From Batkoa obscura (taxonomy: Eukaryota > Entomophthoromycota > Entomophthoromycetes > Entomophthorales > Batkoaceae), in assembly GCA_030770535.1 (NCBI GenBank), contig JASVEC010000017.1:930001-994000 (forward strand): 64,000 bases of DNA, written 5' to 3'. Under the pieces are notes generated by a model. It had not been told where the DNA came from and did no database searches. It was given only the letters and a program-made list of their open reading frames with translations. Positions within the stretch are counted from its first letter, which is position 1; the number at the start of each line of letters is the position of its first letter. This document shows positions 1-11,588 of this stretch, piece by piece. The position numbers and the translations under genes are program-made.

Positions 1-330
1 TCTTGCTATAAAGTCATCATACTCTTCATTAGATAAAGATTCGAGATCTAAATGATCTTCAGTAAAGGGGGTAATATAAGGACGAAAACTTTGATTCAAG
101 TTGTTAGATAGATAAGAGTCATTTAAGGTAGCGTAGCGACGAGAGTTGTTTGGGCTATAATCTTGATAATATGTTAAATTGTGTTGATTATAATATTGAT
201 GAGGAGGGTTATTAGGATTATTATAAGAACTTTGTTGGGAATTTATAAAGGTGCTTAACCCAAATTGACCACTATGGAGATTAGAGGCAGTCTTTTGTGG
301 TAAGCTACGAACAATTGGTCTGAAAAACAT
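1..330 (-). CDS. N-terminal part of an unrecognised, possibly mitochondrial protein (runs off the window)
   Basis: An open frame reads without a stop from an ATG at 330 (minus) to the window edge, giving 110 residues. It starts MFFRPIVRSLPQKT, which is Arg/Lys-rich, Ser/Thr-containing and free of acidic residues, as in a mitochondrial presequence. Then comes a stretch rich in Asn, Tyr, Gln and Pro (about residues 25-75), and an acidic segment ending in YDDFIAR at the edge. I do not recognise the family. Mitochondrial targeting is inferred only from the N-terminus. It could also be the first exon of a longer gene; no donor site is needed inside the window. Confidence 0.5.
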   Translation of the reverse strand, partial: MFFRPIVRSLPQKTASNLHSGQFGLSTFINSQQSSYNNPNNPPHQYYNQHNLTYYQDYSPNNSRRYATLNDSYLSNNLNQSFRPYITPFTEDHLDLESLSNEEYDDFIAR

Positions 331-1612
331 TACCAATTGACTGTTATATTTTTGATTTTTTATAATAAATAAAAGGAAATATCGTTTCTATATAGAAGCC
401 TAAATCAGCCAATAAGTTATAGGAATTTACTCCAAATCCTTAGAGCGCTGCGCGTTTCGGGACAAAGGCGTCGGGATTGAAATTATGGGATAAACATTCT
501 TTTTATATTAACGAATAAATAACATAGATTACTAGTAGGATTGGTATTTAAGTATGTTTTACAACTCTAGAATTTTATAATTAAGAACACAAATTAAAAT
601 TGAAAAACTGTACAATTTTTAACCAATCATACTCAATTCTCTCTTAATCTAATTAAAGAAATCTATAGGTTCTCCAACTTTCCAGTAAGCCCGCTATCCA
701 TCGTAGCTAGTTTTCTGATTTCATAATCGAATTTAATCTGATAATATTAAAGGTGAGTCATGCTAATAAGCAATTTGATTCAACTAAAATCGGTTTTTAA
801 TAAATTTATTTATACAAATTTGGTAAGTCACTTTTTAAGTTTAGAAAAAGTTAAAAATAAATTTATTAAATCACAAATTATCTCTATCGGCTTTCGAATT
901 GATTATTAATTTTCAATAAAAGAAAATTAATTAAAAAAATTTAAATTTTAAGATAGGAACCGGATATTAGGCTAATACCCCATCAGATAGTACTTTACTT
1001 CTTTTATTAGTTTGCAAAATCATAGCAATTAGCAATTCAAATGTTTGTATTATGTTTTTACTCTTTGATATTTAAACTATAAGTTTATATTTAACGATCT
1101 TTTAGTTAATGAGATAATTTTAACAGCACCATTTTAATTTTTAATTTATACTTTTCAGTTACCCATATGATTAAATGTAGTTTTTTTACTCCAAGACTAT
1201 ACCTTTTTGAAAAATGTTTAAAATACCGAGATAGAACATCCACAAGCAAAAATTTAACAAAATGCTAAAAATTTATAGTGTTTTAATAACTAGCCTAGCT
1301 GTTATAATCACTTGTGATAGTTATAAAGTCTAAAGCTATCAACAAAGAGTTTAAACAAATAAAGTTGTTATTACTTATCAAATTCAAACATATTTTTTTA
1401 CTTAAACAATGTACACCGTTTTTTAAAATGTATAAAACTCTGACGATTAGCAATTGCAAGCAAAAAACTTAACAAAAATTTAATAAAGCCAAATATGTAT
1501 ATTTTTGAAAACACTGTATATACCTATAAAGATACTATGTACTACTTTCAGGTGTACTTGTATTATTTTCATTTCATTTTTTTATTTTTTTGAATGCTAG
1601 TATTAGACAATA
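331..1612. other. Intergenic, no gene seen
   Basis: About 1.3 kb of AT-rich sequence between the truncated minus-strand gene and the transposon remnant. All six frames are densely closed. A short GC-richer island near 441-475 (AGCGCTGCGCGTTTCGGG) stands out and lies about 110 bp upstream of the 330 start codon. It could be promoter sequence for that gene, but matches no motif I know. Confidence 0.6.
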
Positions 1613-1614
1613 TA

Positions 1615-2183
1615 TGGGTGTGAAAGTTGGTACTCAGTGGTAGGAGTTAAAAGCAGTTCTTGGTTGATTAACTTGCCTTGAGTCGAATGGTCTTAGTTTA
1701 TGTAACTAAGATAGACTTAAATGAATAACAATAATACGTAATAAGCTACGAACTATGTAAAACAAATAGAATAGAAGATACTACTGTAAAATCTACGTAA
1801 GATATTGTCAGAAAGACTTGGTGACTTTATTAATAGTACGATATGGGGGTGTTTTTTTTGGCTTCATTATTTTTTCCATCTTTTAAGCGCTATTTGAGCG
1901 GAAAAATTGTTAGTAAAATTCTTAAACAAAAAAGACATCTCCATATCAGGGAGTAATTCAGTTAAAAAGCCTCAAGTTATCATGTTGAAGGATCTCTTTT
2001 ATACTCCAATAAGTATGGATATTAAAACGAGAAGATAATATTCTTTGCAATATGAAGTTAGAAATTCTCACAGGAAATCAAAATAAGGAACTCTGACTTG
2101 ATTGTGTTTGAACTTAAGAACACAGCAACTTGAGTGATTGTTGTGTTATAATCGATCCGAGAGCTGATAAAGCAATATTTCAC
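1615..2183 (+). repeat. Left terminal inverted repeat of the long-TIR transposon
   Basis: This arm aligns with the reverse complement of 3821-4372 over nearly its whole length. It carries a 100 bp MITE at 1844-1943 and lacks roughly 50 bp present in the other arm near 4025-4080. The outer end starts TGGGTGTGAAAGTTGG. Confidence 0.75.
1844..1943 (+). mobile_element. MITE copy 1, inserted in the left TIR of the transposon
   Basis: 100 bp element starting TGGGGGTGTTTTTTTTGG and ending in ACATCTCCA, flanked by TA on both sides (1842-1843, 1944-1945). The opposite arm of the host transposon preserves the same site without the insert, which proves the borders. Confidence 0.9.
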
Positions 2184-2521
2184 ACTTGGTTACTAATTAT
2201 TGAAACTTTTAAATTTTCTGTTATCTTTCCAAGATAAGCTGGGGTTAATCTTTTAATTTTTCTATTTTCTATAGACTCTATAACTTTAATTAGAATTATA
2301 TTACTTTTTTTTATCTATCAGATACTAGATAACAGTGTAGTTTACTATCACGTTTAATAAAATATAAATACTTCTTGATATCTTGTATTTATATTTATTT
2401 TTTTTCGTTTCTTTCATACTTTTTAAAAATTATATTTGTTTTCCTATTATTAACAGTTGAGTTATTAATTCTATTATGTTCATAAATAAAAATCTCAAAT
2501 TTTGAAATTAATTGATCAGTA

Positions 2522-2620
2522 TGGGGATGTATTTTTGTGTTTAAGAATTTTACTAAAAAGTTTTCCGCTCAAATAGCGCTTAAAAATGAAAAAAATAATG
2601 AAGCCAAAAAAACACCCCCA
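2522..2620 (-). mobile_element. MITE copy 2
   Basis: 99 bp copy in the opposite orientation (TGGGGATGTATTTTTGTG ... AACACCCCCA), flanked by TA (2520-2521, 2621-2622). It lies just beyond the 3' end of the broken transposase frame. Confidence 0.88.
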
Positions 2621-2639
2621 TATTAATTTTTGTAAACTT

Positions 2640-3727
2640 TTTAAATAAAAGCTCTTTAGATATTAAATCAATCAAACAATCTCTTGCATATGCTGGATCG
2701 TGATTTAATATTTCAGATAAATAACCAAAATGAACTTTGCCTATTCTTCTATGATTTTTAAATACAAGACGCTAAACCATAATACTGATATAGCTTGTTT
2801 ATTATAATGATCTAAATTTATTGGATCTGGTCTTGTTCCTATTTCCATATTTTGTTTAAAGTCTAAAATTATTATATAAATTTTATTATTTAGTTTTTTA
2901 ATAGTTTCATTAAATATATTTTTTTGAGTGTTGACACAAAATTCATGTAATTTATACAACCTTTTTTCTTTATTAAAAGATTCCTCTATCTCTGCTTTAT
3001 TTTTTGTCGCTGTATTTATTTTATTTTCAAATAACTTTTTTCTAACTGTATACTGGACACATATATTATATAATCTGTTTTTCTTGCTGGATTTTTAAAA
3101 CTATTTGGTATATATTTAAAGAATGTTGACCTAGCTACTGCTTTATCTTTTAAATCATTAAAATATTTACTATATATCATTCTTCTACTTTTATTTAATA
3201 TATATATGTTATCTGACGAATATTTATTATCATTATTTTTTTTATTAAATCTTGATGAAGTAGTTAAATTATTAAGTAAATATTGTATAATAATTTTAAT
3301 TTGCTCATCTTTAATTTTTTTGTATTTTTAATAATAGGTTATAACGTTGATATTATATTATTATTAATTATTTTTGAATAATCATATTGATTTCTACTTA
3401 TCTTAAATCCAAAACTCTTACATTCATCAAAAGAATATACTGAAGCTATAGTTGATAATAATGCTACTTGTTGGTTTTTATTTCCTGTTTCCATTAAAGC
3501 ACTGATTTTATACATTGCTTGATTAAGTTTGTTATTATCGATAGTAAACTTTAATAACTTCTCTTTTCTTTTTTTTTTCTTTTATTATAAAATTCCATAA
3601 ACTCTGGGTTATTGTGAATAGTTGTTAAAATTGATGTAAATGAGTTACAATGTTTATATAATGTGCTTCTCCCTATTGTATTAAAATTTTTAAAAATTCC
3701 ATTTCGAAGTTTAGTTAAAGCCTGCAT
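2640..3727 (-). pseudogene. Broken transposase gene inside the long-TIR element
   Basis: Reading the minus strand from 3727 gives MQALTKLRNGIFKNFNTIGR, then frames that must change at least three times (near 3570, 3340 and 3070) to stay open. Later pieces include ARSTFFKYIPNSFKNPARKT, and the longest piece is 2741-2959, containing ILDFKQNMEIGTRPDPINLD followed by QAISVLWFSVLYLK. An Asp in a hydrophobic beta-strand context followed by an aromatic/hydrophobic strand fits the start of an RNase H-like DDE core, but I cannot name the family. With this many frame changes it cannot make a functional protein. Confidence 0.55.
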
Positions 3728-3820
3728 TTTGTTTTTATTTTAATAAAAAATAAAGTCAAATAAGTATATATTTATATACTATATACCTATTAAACATTCA
3801 ATAAAAAAACACAAAACATT

Positions 3821-4372
3821 GTGAAATATCGCTTCATCAGCTCTATGGTTGATTATTGCATAATAATCACTTAACTTGTTTACAAAACTAGTTGTAGCCT
3901 TGTAATCTATTTGACCGTGATTCATGTGGTACAATCAACTCGAAGTTCCGTATTTTGATTTGCTGTGAGAATTCCTACTATTTAACCATGAAGAACTTAC
4001 TGTCCACGTTTTAATGTCCATATTTGGTAACGATAATAAGGAACAATTGCTATCATGTTCCTTATATATAGCCACCCAGTTGGAGTATAAAAGAGATTCT
4101 TTAACATACTAACTCGAGGCTTTTTAACTGAATTATTCCCTGATATCATACCATTAATAAAGTCACTAAGTCTTTCTGACAATATCTTACATAGATTTTA
4201 CAGTAGTATCTTCTATTCTATTTGTTTTACATAGTTCGTAGCTTATTACGTAGTATCCCTATTAATTTAAGTCTATCTTAGTTACATAAACTAAGACCTT
4301 TCGACTTACGGCCAGTTAATTAAGCTAGAACTACCTTTAACTCCAATCACTGAGCACCAACTTTCACAAAGA
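3821..4372 (-). repeat. Right terminal inverted repeat of the long-TIR transposon
   Basis: Reverse complement of the 1615-2183 arm. It keeps the uninterrupted site (GATATCAGG on the minus strand, near 4140-4150) that is split by a MITE in the left arm. A 61-codon open frame inside it (3997-4182, minus) is probably chance, since the matching frame is not kept in the left arm. Confidence 0.75.
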
Positions 4373-4522
4373 TATAATTAAAAAAATAAAATAAACAAAA
4401 TAAGTCTTAAGTTAAATTTTTTAAATTTAGTTAATCATATATTAAAGACTTACAAATTTAGAAACAAAATTTGGATTGATTTCTAATTAAATTCTGAAAC
4501 CAATTCGGACATCCCCATAATA

Positions 4523-4619
4523 TTAGGGTGTTTTTTTGGTTTCATCGCCTTTTCCATTTTTTAAGTGTTTTTAAATAGAAAAAATATAGCAATTTTTTTG
4601 GATAAAAAAGGTATCACTA
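4523..4619 (+). mobile_element. MITE copy 3, strongly diverged
   Basis: The order of conserved blocks (AGGGTGTTTTTTTGGTTTCAT, then TTTTCCATTTTTTAAG) is kept, but the 3' half is eroded and ends GTATCACTA. Flanks are TA/TA. It is the oldest-looking copy. An 11 bp match to the family's right end (CATCCCCATA, 4509-4518) lies just upstream and may be a leftover of another copy. Confidence 0.6.
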
Positions 4620-4627
4620 TACAGGTT

Positions 4628-4770
4628 AATTTTATGTTGGGAATTGGTTTATATAATTTAATTGTTTTGTAAATTAAATGCTGTTAAATGATTAATAGAA
4701 CCTTAATTGTTTAGTAACATTTAATTTATAAAACAATCAATTTATATAAATTAATCCACAGCATAAAATT
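4628..4770. repeat. Foldback hairpin, 61 bp arms with a 21 bp loop
   Basis: 4628-4688 and 4710-4770 are imperfect reverse complements (roughly five in six positions pair), separated by a 21 bp loop. Shared blocks include AATTTTATG at the base and GTAAATTAAATG near the loop. It follows MITE copy 3 by 8 bp. It could be a foldback transposon or a self-folding transcript; there is no open frame. Confidence 0.75.
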
Positions 4771-5423
4771 AATAACTTATATTTTAAAATAATCAACTTC
4801 TCAAAATAAAAACTATATTAAAATTGTATCAAAATTAAATAATAAACTTCTATGAAACACTATAAATATAATAGACGTGATTCTTTTCAGTCCTACCATA
4901 AATGTTACACTTTATTATTTACTTTTAATATATATAAAAATAAAAATAAAAATGCAATTTTATGATAGCGTTGAAGCAATTTAATATACATTGTAACTTT
5001 TAAAAGAACACCTTTAAGAATAATAGTTTATCCGGGATTTTTGTTTTAAACAGTTTATATCATTAAAAATTCACTACATAAAACTTTTATAAATGCTTCA
5101 TAAATATGAAACAAGAAGTTAAATTTTATTGCTATCTAAAAGAGTAGGGCATCAAACATTGTAGATAAAATAACAAGTAGTTGAATATCTTATTAAAAAC
5201 AAATTTAATATTTTAAAATTTCTGCAAAAAAATACTAAAAAATAGTATGAAGAATAAGGTAAACATGACGTAAACTAAAATGGTAGAAACTAGCCAATAA
5301 AGGGGATGGAAAGGGGTATGGTGAGTTGATTGAAGATAAGATAGGACGTGATTGGCTATGCAAAATAGAATTTATAGCCTCGAAATCCAGTACTTTTACA
5401 CAAACTATCTTTTAGAAATAAAA
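4771..5423. other. Intergenic upstream of VDAC
   Basis: AT-rich spacer without genes. The 5280-5350 stretch is more G-rich on the plus strand than its surroundings and sits about 75-145 bp before the VDAC start, so it probably holds the promoter or 5' UTR. No specific motif recognised. Confidence 0.4.
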
Positions 5424-6558
5424 ATGTCCGTACACTATTCTGATATCACCAAAGGAGTCAATGATCTCTTTACCAAGGATTTCCCAATCTCTACCGCCAA
5501 ACTTGAATTTAAAACTGTAGCTAGTAATGGAGTAGTAAGTTTTATTGTATACGCCTGATAACTATTTTTAAGCAGAATTAGGTTTTCACTGTCAATGGAA
5601 ATCAAACCCCTAAATATGGAATTATTAATTCTGAACTTAAAATGCAATTCAATGATTATAAGAATGGTACAGTTTATTTATTGACTATTTAATTAGCTGA
5701 TTGACTAAAAATTTAGGGCTTAACATCACCAATACCTTAAACACTGCTAATGTGCTTGGTCTCAAAGTAGAGCTTAATAACAAAATTTTAGACGGTTTAA
5801 AAGTTGAATTAAACAATCGTTTAACACCTTCTACTAAGTAATTGTGATAGTAATTTTTCAAAGTCTAAAATAACATTTTTTCCAGTGAACTCAGCTCACA
5901 AGTTACTGTTTCTCATAAAACCCATCAATACCATAACCGTCTCTTTGCTGATCTCCTTAACGGACCTATTTTCAACGCTGATGGTGTATATATGTAATAC
6001 TTTTTAACAATATGTAATTTGTTAATATTTTTATAGTCATAACGGATATATCTTTGGCGGTGAAGCCGGATATAACTTAAAGACTGGTTTTGTATCAAAA
6101 TACAATGCTACTGTAGGTTACGCTACTCCAGAATACGCTGTCACTATACAAAGGTGTTTTTTTTCTAATTTAAGCTGAATTTTTATTAATATTTTCTTTA
6201 GTAACAAGACATTAAATGAATTCACTGCTGGCTTCCTCCATCGTACTAGCTTAACCACTGAAGCCGGTGCTCGTGTTCACTACAATGTACAATCAGAAAA
6301 ACCAGTAGGTATTGAAGTTGGTGCTAAACATATTGTTGATAAAAACACAGCAATAAAAGTAAGTTTTTTTAAATGCTAATAATATCATTAAATTATATCT
6401 CTATTTAGGCTAAAATTGATACTGCTGGTCAACTTGGGCTTTCTCTTACTCAAATCCTTAGACCTGGTGTAAAAGCTGTTTTTGGGGCTTCGGTTAACAC
6501 CTCTAAGCTCTCTGAAGATGCCCACAAGTTTGGATTTAGCTTAACAATTGAAAATTAA
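5424..6558 (+). CDS. POR1: Mitochondrial outer-membrane porin (VDAC)
   Basis: VDAC forms a beta-barrel channel in the mitochondrial outer membrane for metabolites and ATP/ADP. Seven exons give 282 residues, the usual VDAC length: 5424-5534, 5582-5666, 5717-5837, 5886-5993, 6037-6153, 6202-6358, 6409-6558; introns are 43-50 nt with GT/AG ends. The start MSVHYSDITKGVNDLFTKDF matches the family N-terminal helix (YxDIxKxxxDLxxKDF). Alternating-residue strands follow, and the end (VFGASVNTSKL ... HKFGFSLTIEN) matches the last VDAC strands. The ATG at 5424 is chosen because family similarity begins there; upstream in-frame sequence lacks it. The next gene (BRN1) converges on it. Confidence 0.93.
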
Positions 6559-7140
6559 AGTCAACCTTTTAATTTATTTATATTTGTTCAATTTAAACTT
6601 TACAATTTAAATTTAATAACGAGCTTCAATGGTATAGTAAAAAAGCTTTAAATATTTCTATGTTGTATACAGATAGTACCTTGCTTCGATTATACCTACT
6701 TTATGAATTTTTAACTTAGTTACTTGTATTTAAATAAAAATAATTTTTAAATTTCAAATCTAAAAATGCTATTAATTTTCATCACTATTTTTAAGGTTAA
6801 AGTTTTGTTTATTTAATATTAAGTTATTGTAAGCACTTAAAGTTAATTAAGTCAAACCATTGAATATTAGATGACTTAATTTGATTTTTGTATTAATTTA
6901 AATAACTAAAATTTTGAAGCAATTAAAAATCAAAAAGTAATATGAGGGTGTTTTTTTTGGTTTCATTATTTTTTCCATTTTTAAGCGCTATTCAAGTGGA
7001 AAGATTGTTAGTAAAATTCTTAAACAAAAAAATACGTCCCCATATAGAAACACCTAAGTTATAAATTCAGATTTTAATCTATCTAGTAATCTTAAAATAA
7101 TTTTATATGAGCTCAAAATTTAATTTAATAAGGTTGAAGT
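6559..7140. other. Convergent spacer between VDAC and BRN1
   Basis: 582 bp between two 3' ends. It holds one MITE (6943-7042), 98 bp past the BRN1 stop. No gene seen. Confidence 0.6.
6943..7042 (+). mobile_element. MITE copy 4
   Basis: 100 bp copy starting TGAGGGTGTTTTTTTTGG and ending ACGTCCCCA, flanked by TA (6941-6942, 7043-7044). It lies in the 3' flank of BRN1. Confidence 0.88.
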
Positions 7141-9841
7141 TTATTCCATGTACTCCTCTTCCCCTTGCTCTTCCTTTACCTCCTCTTTTTTAATAATAAG
7201 TTCTTTCATATCAGAATCTGCTTCAATTTCCAAATTATGCTCATTGGCTAAATGAAGAAGACATATAAAACAAAATGGAACAGATAAATCTTTAGCCTTC
7301 TTTTTTGGGTATGCCAAGGGTAGATCTTTAACAACTTTGGAGAATGCTAAACTGTTTATAGGCTTAGATATAGTATCTGGGATTTCATCTTTGTCCTCAT
7401 CAATTTTATCCAAAATATTCTTGCTATCAATCTGACCTTCATCATTCTATAAAGTATTAGACAAATTCAAATTAAAAAACTATGTCTTACAATAATCTTC
7501 CAAATGTTATCTTTAAGCAGCTTAACATCCACTCTTTTTGCAGTTCTGGCGTAATCAATTTTTAAAGCTTGTATACGCTTTAGCTCTGGTAAAGTTTGAG
7601 CACCAATATTTAAATTTGCTTCATCTCGTAATTCTTCATTTAAACTAGCAAAGGAGTCATCCCTTCCTTGTAATCCATCGAGAATGTTGTGATCTTTAAA
7701 CTTTACTATTTATCATTTGTAAACTTATTATATTGATACCTTCAATTTCAGTTGGATGCTCTGAACCAAAATCCATCATAGGACCAGGAGTGCCATGATC
7801 TTCATAACCATCAAGATTTATATGACTTCCGTTGTCTTCAGGTATAACTATATATATTTAATAAAATTAAGTTTACTTAAAAAACAACTAACCAATATAA
7901 GACTCATTCCCTGAACTCTTATTGTCAACTAATTTCTTAGGTTTTAGCTAAAATAAATCAGAACAAAATAAAATAAAATAAAATAAAATAGCTACCGTAA
8001 AAGTAGGCTTTGTGAACAAACTAAAGAATGTTTTAGAATTGAGCTGCAAATCTTCAGGTAAAGTGTTTGATCCTGAATTTTTATCATAAAGTTTTCGAGA
8101 AAGGGTTGAACCTTTTCCAGAATCAAAAAAATCATCAATGTTAATCGGGTCTACATGCTCTTGGAAATTAAACTCAAATTCTACTTTTTCAATTTTGGGC
8201 TTCTTCTCCTGAGTAGTTGGCTCTTTATTGGCTAATAAAGTCAATTACAGTAATTTTATGATAAATTCTAACTTACTTTTTGCTTCTCTTTTTAGTCTCC
8301 AATGCTCTGGACCTGCCCAATTTTTCATAACACGCTGATCAAAATAAGAATAGATATTATCTGATTCGGCAAGAAGTGTAATCCCTGGTTTTTCAATTTC
8401 CTCTTCTTGATTTTCTTCCTTAATTTTATCATCTGTAACCAGCTCTCCTTCGTCAAAAGCACCATTTTGCTTAGCAAAAGTCATCATAGTTATATCGTGA
8501 AAAAGTTCATTTTGCTCCATAAAAAAGCTATCTTGCTCTTCATTTTCGATCTCATTGTCAGAGTTTTCAGGATAGTCATCATAATTGGGCAGCTCAAGAG
8601 CGGTATTGGAGTTATAATCGAAATTTTTTAGATCTGGGCAAATATCTTTTGACATCAAGTTTTCATCATCGAATTCTTGGCCTAAATCTATATTAGTTTT
8701 AGTCCATTTAATTATATCTTAAGTACCAAAAAGACCACTTAAACAAAGTAGCTTTTTTTCATTAGGAGGTTGTAAGATTTCTACTTTAGGTTCTGAGCCT
8801 TCAGTTAAACAATCACTAGCATCAAAGATAAGTCTTCCATCTCCTTGGATACTTAAATGGTTTAATAAGAGACCTCTTGCACCACCCTCATCAAAATCGG
8901 CACAAGTTTTTCTAAATAGAGGATCAACACTAAATTCTGAGTCGAAGCTTTTAACATTAATTGAAGAAAAATCTTTTACTAGAGTCTGCTCTGATTTCAC
9001 AGTCTTTGAAATTTAGATATGTTAAATATTTTCCAAATAATTTACCTTTTTTTTCCCTGTTTCACCACCACCTTCGAGCTCTTGCTCAATTTGTTTAATA
9101 CGTTTAGCTAAAATTGATGAATGATTTTAAAATATGTAAATATAACTGAAATACCAGTGCTTTCAGCTAATCCATTTAAAAGTATTCCAGTTTCAGAAGC
9201 AACAGAGTCAACACGAGATGTATAGATTTTTACACAGCCATCAAGAGTACAAGAAGCCTTTTGGAAATTAATTGAATTACCATCCTTGAAATAATTAATT
9301 TTCGAGAAATAATCGATAAGCTCAAAATTCCATGTATTCGTAGTATTAATTTTCTAATAACATTTTAACATTCTATCGTTTCAATTTCAATAAAAAATAC
9401 ATTATCTGCAGCTATTTTCATCCACTGCTCATATCTTTTGTTGATTTCTTCCGGGGATAAATTAGTAAACACTGGGAGAGGGGCTTCGTTGGCAGAATTA
9501 ACCTCGTTTTGTTTATTTTTATGTGCTTGAGGTAATAATATAGGCCTTTTATTTTTTTCTTTTTTAAATTCTAAAGCCTGCTTCCTTCTGTTACGCTTCT
9601 CATTTTCATCATCATTATTTGACAGTATAAATGATAGTTCTTGTGATGTATCATGGAGTAATCGATTGTTTTTTTCATATCTATCATCAGTATTTGAAAC
9701 GGCAAGAGACATATCATGGTCGCTAAATTTTGAACTACTATTGTTGTAAAGCTTGCTTGTTTTACTTGCGGGTGATTCAGCTAACTCTTCACCTTCCCTA
9801 CGTGTTACTACACTTGAGAATGACTTATTTCCATAGCCCAT
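7141..9841 (-). CDS. BRN1: Condensin complex subunit 2 (Barren/CAP-H kleisin)
   Basis: Kleisin subunit of condensin, bridging the SMC2/SMC4 heads for mitotic chromosome compaction. The start (MGYGNKSFSSVVTRREGEEL, ATG at 9841) leads to the N-terminal kleisin helix RYEQWMKIAADN. Later blocks are Barren hallmarks: VDPLFRKTCADFDEGGARG and LLLNHLSIQGDGRLIFD (near 8750-8940), NWAGPEHWRLKR (near 8310), and the C-terminal winged-helix piece PFCFICLLHLANEHNLEIE (near 7220-7290), followed by an acidic Glu-rich tail. Several introns of about 45-60 nt split it; one carries an (AAAAT)n tract near 7966-7990. The longer open frame above 9841 begins with a TTG and is not the start. Confidence 0.93.
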
Positions 9842-10961
9842 TTTCAAAATACTTTAAGTTCAAATAAATAAAGAATTGTTGGAATTATTTTTAGTAAATT
9901 ATACAGTTTCTTTGTTTTTTATAGATTTGTTTACGCAAAAATATAAAATCCCTTAGTCTATTTGTGAATATTTGCATTTCATACATTGGATATTATTCAA
10001 AGTTGGGCTTGCTTAGATATTTATATAGGCTTATCATGAGTTGAAGTAACCCAATGTTTAAAGGAATTCAAATTTAATTAAATAAAATGTATTTTATTTT
10101 ATATAAACATTATAACTTTTAATTTCAAAATAAGAATAATAAATGGCTACTTTTTTATACATAAAAACAATTTAAGAACATTCTTAAAAGTATATACAAG
10201 TCGAACAACTAAAATATATATGAAAGCAATAAGTAGTTACCCACAACAAAAAATGAATAGTAAATGGAATATAATTAAAGCAACTTTATCTTTTTTTTGG
10301 ATTACACGTCACTACAGCAATGTAGCTCATTTAAGGTAGTAAAATTTTAAAGAATCACAGAATATGTAAAAGGTAAAGATGAGTTCGAGTGGAAATTTTG
10401 AAGTGCAAACAAAGGGTATCTGAGGACCCTAATCTAGAGTCGAAAGATCTATGTTTTGAGAATGTGGATGTTTAATATGATAAAAAACACAGAGGAGTTT
10501 TTCTAGCCAAAATCCCATTTTACTATATTAGTTATATATCTATAAGGATATTGAGGTCGTTCTTTTATAAAGAAGGTTGTGAAATGTGCAATAAACTACC
10601 GATATGGTGCAGGGGGTAGCATGAGCCAAAGTTATTTATCTATCTTGGAAAATAAGGCATGTACAAAGCTGAAAAGCTATGCTCACATAAAGCAATGACT
10701 GTGGGGTTGGAGGGATAAGAGACACATTATTTTTAAGTATTGCATAACCGGGAAGGTTGTAAGCATGTGTTTGTGTGTACCTGCTTGGAGTGAACAAAAT
10801 AGAGAGCTATAAGAAGAATACTATTAATACGTTTTGCTGTTTTGATTCCATTTAATGGCTTTGGACAATTTAAATATGAAAATATTATTATATTCACAAT
10901 GATGTTTTTTTTGATACTATAATTGGTTTAATCACAGTATTTAGTTTATTAGCATATAAAT

Positions 10962-11061
10962 TTGGGAAGTATTTTTTTGTTTAAGAATTTTACTAACAAT
11001 CTTTCCGCTCAAATAGCGCTTAAAGAATGGAAAAAATAATCAAACCAAAAAAACATCCTCA
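10962..11061 (-). mobile_element. MITE copy 5
   Basis: About 100 bp. It keeps the conserved core (TTAAGAATTTTACTAACAAT, CCGCTCAAATAGCGCTTAAA) and ends ACATCCTCA. Flanking TA is no longer clear, so the copy is somewhat eroded. Confidence 0.82.
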
Positions 11062-11485
11062 TTTATTAATTAAAGCAATTAGTAATTAAGTAGCAGATAT
11101 CTTTCTATACTAATAAACAATATTAAAAATTAAAGTAATTACAAAATCGAAACTTTGAATACGTTGTTAACTGAGTATTAATTCGCATATTGTTGAGTTT
11201 ATAATATACAATTTTTCACTAATCCTATGTTAAAATTTACTTACAGCTTGCATATAATACTAGTTTTTGATAGATTTTAAGATAAATAAATTGTAGTTCT
11301 TTTTGTGTATAATTTTAATATGATATGAATCAAATAATAACATTATTAATCATTGTCAATATATTTGATTTGTCTGAAAGAGTTATTAAACTTGTTGTCT
11401 AAATAGTACAGCAAAAAGCGCAATATTAATAAAGTTTACTTTTTCAAAAATAGGGTATACTTTTACAATCAATTTATATAGCATA

Positions 11486-11586
11486 TAGGGATATATTTTT
11501 ATGTTTAAGAATTTTACTAACAGGTTTTCTGCTCAAATAGTGCTTAAAAGATAGAAAAAGTGATGAAGCCAAAAAAAACACCCCTA
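11486..11586 (-). mobile_element. MITE copy 6
   Basis: 101 bp copy with eroded ends (TAGGGATATATTTTTATG ... ACACCCCTA), flanked by TA at 11484-11485 and 11587-11588. The second TA is apparently shared with the next copy. Confidence 0.85.
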
Positions 11587-11588
11587 TA

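Larger units (their letters stand above)
1615..4372 (-). mobile_element. Decayed DNA transposon with ~0.5 kb terminal inverted repeats
   Basis: 1615-2183 and 3821-4372 are inverted copies of one another, easily aligned apart from small gaps and a MITE inserted in the left arm. Both outer ends carry TGTGAAAGTTGG preceded by TA, so a TA target duplication is likely (1613-1614 and 4373-4374). Between the arms, on the minus strand, lies a broken reading frame (about 3727-2640) with a transposase-like look. The element has been hit twice by the ~100 bp MITE (1844-1943 and 2522-2620). Superfamily is uncertain; TA duplication and long arms fit a Tc1/mariner-like or related cut-and-paste element. Confidence 0.7.

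Noticed and set aside
3997-4182. 61-codon open frame in the right arm of the long-TIR transposon
   Set aside because: The matching frame is not preserved in the left arm, and the sequence has no domain features; it is treated as chance inside a repeat.
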